From positions 62,001 through 126,000 of the forward strand of contig NZ_JOEK01000004.1 in the NCBI RefSeq assembly GCF_000719135.1: a DNA stretch of 64,000 bases, read 5' to 3'. Every line of letters begins with the position of its first letter. The stretch's first letter is position 1. The notes beneath the pieces are model-generated. The model was not told where the DNA came from. It was given only the letters and a program-made list of their open reading frames with translations, and searched no databases. Position numbers and translations under genes: made by a program. This DNA is from Streptomyces avicenniae. GTDB taxonomy: Bacteria; Actinomycetota; Actinomycetes; Streptomycetales; Streptomycetaceae. Shown piece by piece: positions 30,471 to 38,748 of this stretch.

Positions 30471-30984
30471 CGGCGGCGAGTCGGTGCCATCGGGTAAGCC
30501 TGAGCGGTTGTACAAGGTGGCCTTCGACCTTCCTGAGGAGACTGCCGAACGGGCCCGTGCTTCCGCGGAGCGGCTCTGGACCAGGAAGACCTCCACGCAG
30601 TTCGAGGTCCAGGTCCGGAACACGCCCTTCTGCGTAAAGGGAATTTCCTTCGGCGATGTCGCGCGAGTCAGAGCTGATCGCGAACGCAGAGAGTTCGTCT
30701 TCGAGAGGTTCGTGTCGGAGGCCGGGCATTCGACCGTCCGTATCATCATCAAGGATAGCGATGTCAGGGACCCGATCGATGCCATGCTCCGTGATTTCGG
30801 GTGTTCTTGGGAGATTGACGTGAGCGGCCATCTTTGGGCAATTGATGTGCCTCCCCACGTTGATTATTCGTCCATGAAAGTCGCTCTCCTTCGTGCTGCC
30901 GATGAAGGGCAAATCGGCATCGAAGAGGGTGCCCTTGCCAGAGCTCATCGCGAAAGGGGCGGATCGCCGGAGACCGATCGTTGA
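30442..30984 (+). CDS. DUF4265 domain protein, second candidate immunity gene
   Basis: 180 aa from the ATG at 30442, which overlaps the end of the DUF2283 gene by 29 bases. DUF4265 is indicated by RNTPFCVKGISFGDVARVRA near residue 55, EAGHSTVRIII near 95, and a final HLWAIDVPPHVDY. The family is often found downstream of polymorphic toxins, so an immunity role is plausible but not shown. It could protect against the RHS C-terminus, or be an orphan left from an earlier toxin tip. Low GC relative to the core genes supports transfer as part of the cassette. Confidence 0.75.
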   Translation: MSSETTSNPNGGESVPSGKPERLYKVAFDLPEETAERARASAERLWTRKTSTQFEVQVRNTPFCVKGISFGDVARVRADRERREFVFERFVSEAGHSTVRIIIKDSDVRDPIDAMLRDFGCSWEIDVSGHLWAIDVPPHVDYSSMKVALLRAADEGQIGIEEGALARAHRERGGSPETDR

Positions 30985-31051
30985 TCAGGCTCACGAACCG
31001 CGCCCGGCCGCCCGGGAATCGGCGGCCAGGCCGGCGGTCCCGCTCGTCGGG

Positions 31052-32125
31052 TCACCTCCCCTGGGGGGTGCTCCTTCTGGTGGCGAGGCCGAGTTCGCGT
31101 GGGCCGAGTGGGGTGAAGAAGCGTGCGACGTCCGTCTCGGTGACGTCGCCGAGCTGGGGCGGGGACCAGCGTGGGGCGCGGTCCTTGTCGATGATCTGCG
31201 CGCGGATGCCCTCCACCAGGTCGGCGGTGGCGAGGGTCGCGCACGAGACCCGGTACTCCTGGTCGAGGACCTCCTCCAGACTGCCCAGCCCACGGGCGCG
31301 GCGTACGGCGGCCAGCGTGACCTTCAGCGCGGTGGGCGACCTGGTGAGCAGCGTCTCGGCGGCCTCCCCGGCGGCCGGGTGACCGTGCGCGCGCAACCGC
31401 CGGACGATCTCCTCGACCGTGTCGGCGGCGTAGCAGGCGTCGATCCACCCGCGCAGCCCGGCCAGTTCACCCGGAGGCGGCGGCTGCGCGTGACGGGCGA
31501 CGGCCTCCCGCGCGGGCAGCTCGGCGAGGTCGTCCACGAGGCGCGGGAGCGCGGCGGACGGCACGAAGTGGTCGGCCAGCCCGCACAGCAGGGCGTCGGC
31601 GGCCCCGATCGGCGCGCCCGTCAGGGCGAGATGCGTGCCGAGTTCCCCCGGCGCGAGGGCGAGCAGACGGGTGCCGCCGACGTCCGGCACGAAGCCGATG
31701 CCCGTCTCCGGCATGGCGATCCGCGACCGCTCGGTGACGACGCGGACGTCCCCGTGCGCGGAGACGCCGACGCCGCCGCCCATCACGATGCCGTCCATGA
31801 CGGCGACATACGGCTTGGGAAAGCGGGCGATGCGGGCGTTGAGACGGTACTCGTCGCGCCAGAACGCCTCAGCCGCCGTGCCGTCCCCGTCGCGCGCGTC
31901 GTCGTGGACGGCACGGATGTCCCCGCCCGCGCACAGGCCCCGCCCGCCCGCCCCCGTGACGACGACGGTCCCCACGGCCGGGTCGTGTTCCCAGGCGGTG
32001 AGCGCGTCGGCGATACGGCGGACCATCGTGTGGTTCAGGGCGTTGAGGGCCCCCGGGCGGTTGAGGACGACGTGGGCGGCCCGTCCGGTGACGCGGAGCA
32101 GGACGGGGCTGTCGGCGTCGGTCAT
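31052..32125 (-). CDS. Enoyl-CoA hydratase/isomerase family, 3-hydroxyisobutyryl-CoA hydrolase-like
   Basis: 357 aa from the ATG at 32125, chosen for the GAGGAG ribosome site just upstream. Crotonase fold with the oxyanion-hole stretch GRGLCAGGDIRAVH near residue 65 and DGIVMGGGVGVSAHG near 110. The catalytic glutamate of the hydrolase branch appears in MPETGIGFVPDVGG near 140. The long C-terminal region (~340 aa class) fits 3-hydroxyisobutyryl-CoA hydrolase of valine catabolism better than a 260-aa hydratase. It is divergent from the molybdenum hydroxylase genes. Confidence 0.87.
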   Translation of the reverse strand: MTDADSPVLLRVTGRAAHVVLNRPGALNALNHTMVRRIADALTAWEHDPAVGTVVVTGAGGRGLCAGGDIRAVHDDARDGDGTAAEAFWRDEYRLNARIARFPKPYVAVMDGIVMGGGVGVSAHGDVRVVTERSRIAMPETGIGFVPDVGGTRLLALAPGELGTHLALTGAPIGAADALLCGLADHFVPSAALPRLVDDLAELPAREAVARHAQPPPPGELAGLRGWIDACYAADTVEEIVRRLRAHGHPAAGEAAETLLTRSPTALKVTLAAVRRARGLGSLEEVLDQEYRVSCATLATADLVEGIRAQIIDKDRAPRWSPPQLGDVTETDVARFFTPLGPRELGLATRRSTPQGR

Positions 32126-32264
32126 CCGAACTCCTCTGTCAGGCCGTGGGTCTCGACGGCACGCAGGTGGAGTGCCATTCTCTCGGCACCATGGTGGCCG
32201 AGGCAGCCGTGACCCGTGGGGCGGAACACCGGCCACCGCGTAGCGGTGTCCCGCCCCGCGCCGT

Positions 32265-32278
32265 TGGACGATCGTCCA
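32265..32278. promoter_or_regulatory. Perfect 14-bp palindrome, candidate repressor operator
   Basis: TGGACGATCGTCCA is a perfect inverted repeat in the 233-bp divergent region upstream of the molybdenum hydroxylase genes. A half-site, ATCGTCC, recurs at about 32322. In S. coelicolor the xdhABC operon is repressed by the TetR protein XdhR. Whether this is its site is not known, and no regulator gene adjoins. Confidence 0.5.
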
Positions 32279-32346
32279 GCAACGTCTGCGGAATAACTTC
32301 GTGTTTCCGTTCGGTGTACCAATCGTCCGGCACCGGCCTGTGCGCT

Positions 32347-32352
32347 TAGCTT
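32347..32352 (+). promoter_or_regulatory. -10 element for a leaderless hydroxylase transcript
   Basis: TAGCTT ends six bases before the ATG at 32359. The spacing implies transcription starting at the start codon. A -35 is not evident. Confidence 0.4.
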
Positions 32353-32358
32353 GCGGGT

Positions 32359-33180
32359 ATGGACCTGAACACGGTGGCGGAGGTGCGCGACGCCCGGCAG
32401 CCCGCTCCCTGGCGCCCCGGCGACGCCTGGCTCGCCGGAGGCACGTACCTGTTCTCCGAACCGCAGCCCCACCTCCGCCGCCTGGTCGATCTCGGCCGCA
32501 CCGGCTGGCCCCCCGTGCAGCGGCGGGAGGACGGCGCGCTGGAGATCGCGGCCACCTGCACCATCACCCAGCTCGCCACGTACGCCCGCGACCTCACGGT
32601 CCCCGCCGCGCCCCTGTTCGAGCAGTGCTGCCGGGCGTTCCTCGCCTCGTTCAAGGTCCGCAACGTCGCCACCGTCGGCGGCAACCTCTGCACCGCCCTC
32701 CCGGCCGGTCCGATGATCTCCCTCACGGCCGCGCTCGACGGCGAGTGCCTGCTCATCGCGCCGGACGGGACGCACCGCCGCGTGCCCGCCGCCGAGTTCG
32801 TCACGGACCCCGGCCGGACGGTCCTCGCCGAGGGTGAACTCCTGCGGTCGATCACCCTGCCCGCCCGCACCCTGGCCCACCGCACGGCGTTCCGGCAGGC
32901 GTCCCTGTACGCGCTCGGGCGCTCCGCCGCGCTGGTCATCGGCACGCGCGACCCGGCCGACGGCGCCACGACGCTCACCCTCACGGCCTCGACCGTCCGC
33001 CCGGTGCGGCTGCCGTTCCCGGCCCCGCCGACCGCCGGGGCACTGCGCGCGGCGATCGCCTCGGCGGTCGCCGCCGACGAGTGGTTCGACGACGTCCACG
33101 GGCTGCCGGAGTGGCGCGCCCACATGACGTACCGCCACGCCGAACAGATCCGCCGCGAGCTGGACGGGGCGCCCGGATGA
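32359..33180 (+). CDS. Molybdenum hydroxylase FAD-binding subunit (xanthine dehydrogenase type)
   Basis: 273 aa, the usual length of a medium subunit. The FAD-binding landmarks of the family are AGGTYLF near residue 28 and RNVATVGGNLCTALPAGPMI near 100. The C-terminal CO-dehydrogenase flavoprotein domain follows. It passes electrons from the Fe-S clusters of the partner to NAD or another acceptor. It overlaps the next gene by ATGA, so the two are coupled. Confidence 0.9.
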   Translation: MDLNTVAEVRDARQPAPWRPGDAWLAGGTYLFSEPQPHLRRLVDLGRTGWPPVQRREDGALEIAATCTITQLATYARDLTVPAAPLFEQCCRAFLASFKVRNVATVGGNLCTALPAGPMISLTAALDGECLLIAPDGTHRRVPAAEFVTDPGRTVLAEGELLRSITLPARTLAHRTAFRQASLYALGRSAALVIGTRDPADGATTLTLTASTVRPVRLPFPAPPTAGALRAAIASAVAADEWFDDVHGLPEWRAHMTYRHAEQIRRELDGAPG

Positions 33181-35894
33181 GGGTCGAGGTGAACGGCCGG
33201 TGCCACGACGAGGAGCCGCGCCCCGGCCAGTGCCTGCGCACCTACCTGCGCGACCGCGGCTGCTTCGGCGTGAAGAAGGGCTGTGACGCGGGCGACTGCG
33301 GCGCCTGCACGGTCCACGTCGATGGCGAGCCGGTCCACAGCTGCCTCTACCCGGCCTTCCGCGCCGACGGCCGGACGGTCACCACCGTGGAGGGCCTGGC
33401 ACCCGACGGCGGCGAACTCCACCCCGTCCAGCAGCGGTTCCTGGACGCCCAGGGCTTCCAGTGCGGCTTCTGCACCCCCGGATTCCTCATGACCACCGCC
33501 GCCCTGAGCGAGGAGCAACTCGGCGACCTGCCCGGCGCGTTCAAGGGCAACCTGTGCCGCTGCACCGGCTACCGGGCGATCGAGGACGCCGTACGCGGGG
33601 TCAGGCACGTGGAGGACCCGGACGCCGGGCAGGCGGTCGGCCGCAGCCTGCCCGCCCCGGCAGGGCCGCAGGTCGTCACGGGCACCGCCCGCTACACGTT
33701 CGACCTGGAGGTGCCCGGCGTCCTCCACATGAAGCTGCTGCGCTCCCCGCACGCCCACGCGCGCATCACCGGGATCGACACGGCTGCCGCCCTGCAAGTC
33801 CCCGGCGTGCACGCCGTGTTCACCCACCACGACGCCCCACGGCGGCACTTCTCCACCGCCCGCCACGAGCACGCCGAGGAGGACCCGGCCGACACGCGCG
33901 TCCTCGACGACACCGTCCGCCACGTCGGCCAGCGGGTCGCCGCCGTCGTCGCGGACAGCGAGGCCGCCGCCGAGGAGGGCTGTCGGCGCGTCCTGGTGAC
34001 GTACGAGGTGCTGCCCGCCGTGTTCGACCCGGAGGAGGCGATGCGGCCGGGCGCGCCCGTCGTCCACGACAAGGACGCCGGGACGGCGCGGATCGCCCGG
34101 CCACGCGAGAACGTCGTCGGCGAGGTGCACGGCGAGATCGGCGACGTCGAGGCCGGGTTCGCCGAGGCCGACGCCGTCCACGAGCAGACGTTCCACACCC
34201 AGCGGGTCCAGCACGCCAGCCTGGAGACCCACGGAGCCGTCGCCTGGACGGACGAGGACGGGCGGCTCGTCGTCCGCTCCAGCACCCAGACGCCGTTCCT
34301 GACCCGTCGCGCGCTGTGCGCCCTCTACGACCTGCCGCCCGCCCGGGTCCGGGTGCTCACGGGCCGGGTCGGCGGGGGCTTCGGCGGCAAGCAGGAGATG
34401 CTCGTCGAGGACGTCGTCGCCCTGGCCGTGCTGCGGCTCGGCCGCCCGGTGAAGCTGGAGTTCACCCGTGCGGAGCAGTTCCTCGGGGCGACCACCCGCC
34501 ACCCGTTCACCGTGCGGGTCAAGGCGGGCGCGCGCCGCGACGGTACCCTCACCGCGCTTCAGCTGCGGGTCGTCGCGGACACCGGCGCGTACGGGAACCA
34601 CGGCCCGGCCGTCATGTTCCACAGCGTCGGCGAGTCCATGGCCGTCTACCGCGTCCCCAACAAGAAGGTGGACGCGTACGCCGTCTACACCCACACCGTC
34701 CCTGCGGGCGCCTTCCGGGGCTACGGCCTCGGGCAGGTGATGTTCGCCGTCGAGTCCGCCTTCGACGACCTCGCCCGCCGCCTCGCGATCGACCCGCTGG
34801 AGTTCAAGGCCCGCAACATCATCGGCCCGGGCGAGCCGATGGTCACCCCGGGCGGCGAGGACGAGGACCTGCACGTCGCCAGCTACGGGCTGGACCAGTG
34901 CCTGGCGATCGTCCGCCGCGCCCGCTCCGAGCCCGGCGGCGAACCAGCGCCGGACGGCTGGCTGGTCGGGGAGGGCGCCGCCCTCGCCATGATCGCCACA
35001 GGACCGCCGGGCGGCCACCTCGCCGACGCCACGGCCGCGCTGCTCCCGGACGGCACCTTCGACCTGGCCGTCGGGACCGCCGAGTTCGGGAACGGCACGA
35101 CCACCGTGCACCGGCAGATCGCGGCGGGTGAACTCGCCACCACGGTCGGCCGGATCTCCGTCCGCCAGTCCGACACCGACGTCGTGCGCCACGACACCGG
35201 CGCCTTCGCCTCGACAGGCGTCGTGGTCGCGGGCAAGGCCACGCTGCGCGCCGCCCACGCCCTCGCCGCCCGGCTGCTGGACTTCGCCGCCTCCCACCTG
35301 CGCGTCCCGCGTGCCCACTGCCGACTCGCGGAGGACGCCGTGCTGTACCCCGGGGGCCGTCTGCCGCTGAAGGAGCTGTACCCGGCGGCGCGGGCGGTCG
35401 GGGTCGCACTCGCCGCCGACGGCCACTTCGGCGGGACGCCGCGCTCCGTCGCCTTCAACGCGCACTGGTTCACGGTGGCCGTCGCTCCCGACACCGGCGA
35501 GATCCGCGTCCTGCGCAGCGTCCACGCGGCCGACGCCGGGATCGTCATGAACCCGATGCAGTGCCGGGGCCAGGTGGAGGGCGGCGTGGCCCAGGCGCTC
35601 GGCGCGGCCCTCTTCGAACATGTCCGTATCGACGCCGAGGGGCGGGTCGGGACGGCGGCCTTCCGCACCTACCGCCTCCCGCAGTTCGCCGACGTCCCGC
35701 GCACCGAGGTCCACTTCATGAGGACGGCGGACGCCATCGGCCCGCTCGGCGCCAAGTCGATGAGCGAGAGCCCGTTCAACCCGGTCGCCCCTGCCCTCGC
35801 CAACGCCCTGCGCGACGCGACCGGCGTCCGCTTCACCACGCTTCCCCTGACCCGCGACCGGGTGTGGCTGGCGCTGCGCGACCGCCCCGCGTGA
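33177..35894 (+). CDS. Molybdenum hydroxylase: 2Fe-2S and molybdopterin subunits fused
   Basis: 905 aa. Residues ~1-150 are the [2Fe-2S] part, with KKGCDAGDCGACTVHVDGEP for the plant-type cluster and FQCGFCTPGF plus GNLCRCTGY for the second cluster. Residues ~160-905 are the molybdopterin part, with RVGGGFGGKQEM, PAGAFRGYGLGQ and, near the end, the active-site glutamate region GAKSMSESPFNP. Substrates in this family include xanthine and other purines or aldehydes, and the true substrate is not readable. In many bacteria these parts are two genes; here they are one polypeptide, with the FAD subunit separate. No xdhC-type maturation gene adjoins. Confidence 0.9.
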   Translation: MRVEVNGRCHDEEPRPGQCLRTYLRDRGCFGVKKGCDAGDCGACTVHVDGEPVHSCLYPAFRADGRTVTTVEGLAPDGGELHPVQQRFLDAQGFQCGFCTPGFLMTTAALSEEQLGDLPGAFKGNLCRCTGYRAIEDAVRGVRHVEDPDAGQAVGRSLPAPAGPQVVTGTARYTFDLEVPGVLHMKLLRSPHAHARITGIDTAAALQVPGVHAVFTHHDAPRRHFSTARHEHAEEDPADTRVLDDTVRHVGQRVAAVVADSEAAAEEGCRRVLVTYEVLPAVFDPEEAMRPGAPVVHDKDAGTARIARPRENVVGEVHGEIGDVEAGFAEADAVHEQTFHTQRVQHASLETHGAVAWTDEDGRLVVRSSTQTPFLTRRALCALYDLPPARVRVLTGRVGGGFGGKQEMLVEDVVALAVLRLGRPVKLEFTRAEQFLGATTRHPFTVRVKAGARRDGTLTALQLRVVADTGAYGNHGPAVMFHSVGESMAVYRVPNKKVDAYAVYTHTVPAGAFRGYGLGQVMFAVESAFDDLARRLAIDPLEFKARNIIGPGEPMVTPGGEDEDLHVASYGLDQCLAIVRRARSEPGGEPAPDGWLVGEGAALAMIATGPPGGHLADATAALLPDGTFDLAVGTAEFGNGTTTVHRQIAAGELATTVGRISVRQSDTDVVRHDTGAFASTGVVVAGKATLRAAHALAARLLDFAASHLRVPRAHCRLAEDAVLYPGGRLPLKELYPAARAVGVALAADGHFGGTPRSVAFNAHWFTVAVAPDTGEIRVLRSVHAADAGIVMNPMQCRGQVEGGVAQALGAALFEHVRIDAEGRVGTAAFRTYRLPQFADVPRTEVHFMRTADAIGPLGAKSMSESPFNPVAPALANALRDATGVRFTTLPLTRDRVWLALRDRPA

Positions 35895-37181
35895 TCACCC
35901 GGCCGGGTCCCGGACACGGGCCGCCCGGGCCAGGAAGTGGTGGGGGCCGTCCTCGTAGGCGAGCGGTTCCCAGCCCGCCGCCTCCAACGTCTCGCGCAGC
36001 TCGCCCTCGGCCAGCGGGTCGCCCGCTTCCGGGGAACGGCCGTGGCGGACGGCGTGTTCGGCGCGCGAGGAAGGGGCGAAGAGCAGCAGGACCCCGTCGC
36101 GGGCCGTGACGCGCGCCCACTCGCGCAGGGCCGCCGCCGGGTCGGGGACGTGCTCGACCAGTCCCGCGCTGAACACGCCCTGGACCGAACCGGTCGCGAA
36201 CGGGAGGCGGCACGCGTCGGCCAGCGTCAGGTGCCCGTGCCGCCGTCGCCCGCTGCGCGTCGCGGCGTCGAGCATCGCCGGGGTGAGGTCGATGCCGACG
36301 ACGGTCCCCGCCGCGCCGACCTGGGCACGCAGCGCGGGCAGGGCACGGCCGGTCCCGCAGCCGAGGTCGAGCACGCGCCCACCGGGGCGCATCCCCATCC
36401 GTCCGGCCGCCGCTGCGTAGCGGGGCCCGTCGTCGGCGAACCGCTCATCCCACGTGGCCGCACGCCGGGTGAAGAACGCACGGGCCGCCGTCCGCGTGGC
36501 CCGCCCGGCGACGAGAGCCGCGAAGCGCGCGAACACGCCGTCGCGGTGCGGCGCGAGGTCGGCGATCGCGGCGGGAGTGGCCTCCAGCAGGTCCGGTGCG
36601 TGAGCGGCCTCTTCAGGGAAGGCCTCGGCGAACGCGGCGACCGCCGCCTCATCGACCTCCAGGTGGAACTGGAGCCCCCACGCCGAGCCGCCGATCCGGA
36701 ACGCCTGCACCGGATAGCTGTCGCAGGAGGCCAACAGCGTCGCCCCGTCCGAGAGATCGACGGTGTCACCGTGCCAGTGCAGGACGCGCAGCCGCTCGGG
36801 GACCGCCTGGAACAGCGGGTCGGCGCGTGCAGCCTCGGCCGTCCGGACGCCGCCCCAGCCGATCTGCGGGCCGACACCCGGCCGCGCGGCACCCCCTGCC
36901 GCGACAGCCAGGAGCTGAGCGCCGAGACACACGCCCAGCACGGGCACGTCGGCCTGCAACGCCGCTTGCAACAAGGCCAGTTCCCGGTCGCGGGCGGGGA
37001 AGTCGTCGTAGGCGGCCATCGGCCCGCCCATCACCACGAGGCCCACGAGCCCGTCCACCGTCCCCGGCACCTCGTCACCGGCCCACGTCCGGCAGACGCG
37101 GACGGGGAGCCCGGCCGCTTCGAGCGCCGTGCGGACGGCGTACGCCCGTTCCTGGGGGACATGCTCCACGATCTGGATCAC
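35895..37181 (-). CDS. Class I glutamine amidotransferase fused to SAM methyltransferase
   Basis: 428 aa from a GTG preceded by a near-perfect GGGAGGTGA ribosome site. Residues 1-~195 are a class I amidotransferase, with the nucleophile cysteine in VLGVCLGAQLL near 85 and the histidine in WGLQFHLEVD near 173. Residues ~225-428 are a Rossmann methyltransferase, with VLDLGCGTGRALPAL near 270, DLTPAMLD near 298 and FSAGLVEHVPDP near 337. Both catalytic cores look intact and no stop or frameshift lies between them. The stop abuts the hydroxylase stop from the opposite strand. The substrate is unknown. Each half alone is common; the fusion is not one I know. Confidence 0.85.
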   Translation of the reverse strand: MIQIVEHVPQERAYAVRTALEAAGLPVRVCRTWAGDEVPGTVDGLVGLVVMGGPMAAYDDFPARDRELALLQAALQADVPVLGVCLGAQLLAVAAGGAARPGVGPQIGWGGVRTAEAARADPLFQAVPERLRVLHWHGDTVDLSDGATLLASCDSYPVQAFRIGGSAWGLQFHLEVDEAAVAAFAEAFPEEAAHAPDLLEATPAAIADLAPHRDGVFARFAALVAGRATRTAARAFFTRRAATWDERFADDGPRYAAAAGRMGMRPGGRVLDLGCGTGRALPALRAQVGAAGTVVGIDLTPAMLDAATRSGRRRHGHLTLADACRLPFATGSVQGVFSAGLVEHVPDPAAALREWARVTARDGVLLLFAPSSRAEHAVRHGRSPEAGDPLAEGELRETLEAAGWEPLAYEDGPHHFLARAARVRDPAG

Positions 37182-37351
37182 GACCCATCACCTCCCGCAC
37201 GACCGTACCCGGCCGCCGGGCCGCGACACAGGCACTTGCGAGCCAACTGGCTGGCTGTGTGTCGCAGATGCGATGCCAGATACGCGATCACCCACGCACG
37301 TGCGGGACGCGCTCAGCCGGTGTCCCGCGCCGACCTCGCGGTGGCGGGGCG

Positions 37352-37840
37352 TCAGGACGGGGCCGCGTCCACGTTCCACACCTCGGGCAGATCGGCGCCG
37401 CAGAAGACGCAGACGAAGTCGCCCTCACGCACGATGTTGTGCTCCTGGCAGCCGGAGGGCCGCACCAGCCCTGCGGCGTCCACGGCGTGCGCGACCGCCG
37501 CCCACGAGCCGACGTCGGGGCAGTACCCGGTTGACTGGTTGCTGACCTCGCCCACGGCCCACCGGCCCGCCTCGCGCAGGAAGCCGATCTCACCGGCGCT
37601 CAGGACCGGTTCCCCCTCGGCGCAGGCCACGTGCTCACTCCGCCGTGGCGCCAGCCGCAGCACACCGTCCGTGCCGACCACGAAGGTGAACGGTTCCGCC
37701 AGCTCCGGCGCCGACCGCCGGGCGACCCAGCCGTCGAAGTCGGCCGCCGAGCCGATCCGGCACCCGCCTCCGCCGGGCCGGACCATGGCCGTCAGCTCGA
37801 CCGGCCCGACATACCGGTAGCTCCGCCCCCGCGCACGCAC
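37352..37840 (-). CDS. Conserved hypothetical protein with C-terminal CxxC
   Basis: 162 aa from the GTG at 37840, selected because a TAGGCT element lies seven bases upstream and the protein then opens MRARGRSYRYVGPVEL. The middle contains FTFVVGTDGVLRLAPRRSEHV, and the end has VREGDFVCVFCGADLPEVWN, with one CxxC that could be half of a metal site. I do not recognise the family by name. It is divergent from the HipA-like kinase gene, 77 bp away, and both appear leaderless, so the two may be co-regulated. Confidence 0.7.
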   Translation of the reverse strand: MRARGRSYRYVGPVELTAMVRPGGGGCRIGSAADFDGWVARRSAPELAEPFTFVVGTDGVLRLAPRRSEHVACAEGEPVLSAGEIGFLREAGRWAVGEVSNQSTGYCPDVGSWAAVAHAVDAAGLVRPSGCQEHNIVREGDFVCVFCGADLPEVWNVDAAPS

Positions 37841-37847
37841 GGGGGCC

Positions 37848-37853
37848 AGCCTA
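37848..37853 (-). promoter_or_regulatory. -10 element for the leaderless hypothetical gene
   Basis: On the minus strand TAGGCT lies seven bases before the GTG at 37840. Confidence 0.4.
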
Positions 37854-37905
37854 TCCGCGCCGGACCACGGGGAGCCGGGCGCGGGTTTGGTGGCCGGGTG
37901 GCGGA

Positions 37906-37911
37906 TAGCCT
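37906..37911 (+). promoter_or_regulatory. -10 element for the leaderless HipA-like gene
   Basis: TAGCCT lies six bases before the ATG at 37918, the mirror image of the arrangement at 37848. Confidence 0.45.
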
Positions 37912-37917
37912 GGCGCA

Positions 37918-38748
37918 ATGCTCACGGAAGTCACCGCCACCCGCTATGTCACGCCCCTGCGGGAGGGCGGGTCGCTGCCCGGGATCGTGGAGGCCGACGA
38001 TCTCGGCACGTACGTGATGAAATTCACCGGCGCGGGCCAGGGGCGCAAGTCGTTGGTTGCCGAGGTGGTGTGCGGCGGGATCGCCAGGCGGCTGGGGCTG
38101 CGGGTGCCCGAGCTGGTCGGGATATGGCTCGACCCGGTGATCGGCCTGGGGGAGCCCGACCAGGAGGTGCAGGCTCTGCTCAAGGCGAGCGGCGGGCTCA
38201 ACCTGGGCATGGACTACCTGCCGGGCTCCCTCGGCTTCGACCCGCTCGCCTACGAGGTCGATCCGCTGGAGGCCGGACGCGTCGTGTGGTTCGACGCCCT
38301 GGTCGGCAACGTGGACCGCTCCTGGCGCAACCCCAACCTCCTCGTCTGGCACGGCGACCTGTGGCTCATCGACCACGGCGCCTCGCTGATCTGGCACCAC
38401 AACTGGCCCACGGCCGCCACCTCGGCGGCCAGGCCCTTCGACGCCTCCGACCACGTCCTCGCCCCCTTCCGCCCCGACGTCGCCGCCGCGTCGGCCGCGC
38501 TCGGGCCCCGCGTCACGCCTGAGCTGCTGGCCGCCGCCGTGGCCGACGTCCCCGACGCCTGGCTCGCCGACGAACCCGGCTTCGACAGCCCGGCCGACGT
38601 GCGCGACGCCTACGCCACGACGCTCGCCGCCCGCGCCGACGGGCTCGCCGACCGGATCACCATCGGCGCCCCCACCCCCGACCGCCCCTCCCAGGCCCCC
38701 GGCTGGCTGACCGGCCGTCTCCACCGCACCGACGGGAGCACCCGATGA
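37918..38748 (+). CDS. HipA-like kinase domain protein
   Basis: 276 aa, about two-thirds the length of classical HipA, and without a HipB partner. Kinase features include MKFTGAGQGRKSLVAE near residue 34 as the nucleotide-binding strand-lysine, VVWFDALVGNVDRSWRNPN near 122 as the catalytic loop (D and N), and LWLIDHGASLIW near 145 as the metal-binding segment. The last four bases overlap the start of the DUF3037 gene. The HipA-like/DUF3037 pair is a recurrent bacterial arrangement of unknown function. Protein or small-molecule phosphorylation is an inference from the fold. Confidence 0.85.
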   Translation: MLTEVTATRYVTPLREGGSLPGIVEADDLGTYVMKFTGAGQGRKSLVAEVVCGGIARRLGLRVPELVGIWLDPVIGLGEPDQEVQALLKASGGLNLGMDYLPGSLGFDPLAYEVDPLEAGRVVWFDALVGNVDRSWRNPNLLVWHGDLWLIDHGASLIWHHNWPTAATSAARPFDASDHVLAPFRPDVAAASAALGPRVTPELLAAAVADVPDAWLADEPGFDSPADVRDAYATTLAARADGLADRITIGAPTPDRPSQAPGWLTGRLHRTDGSTR

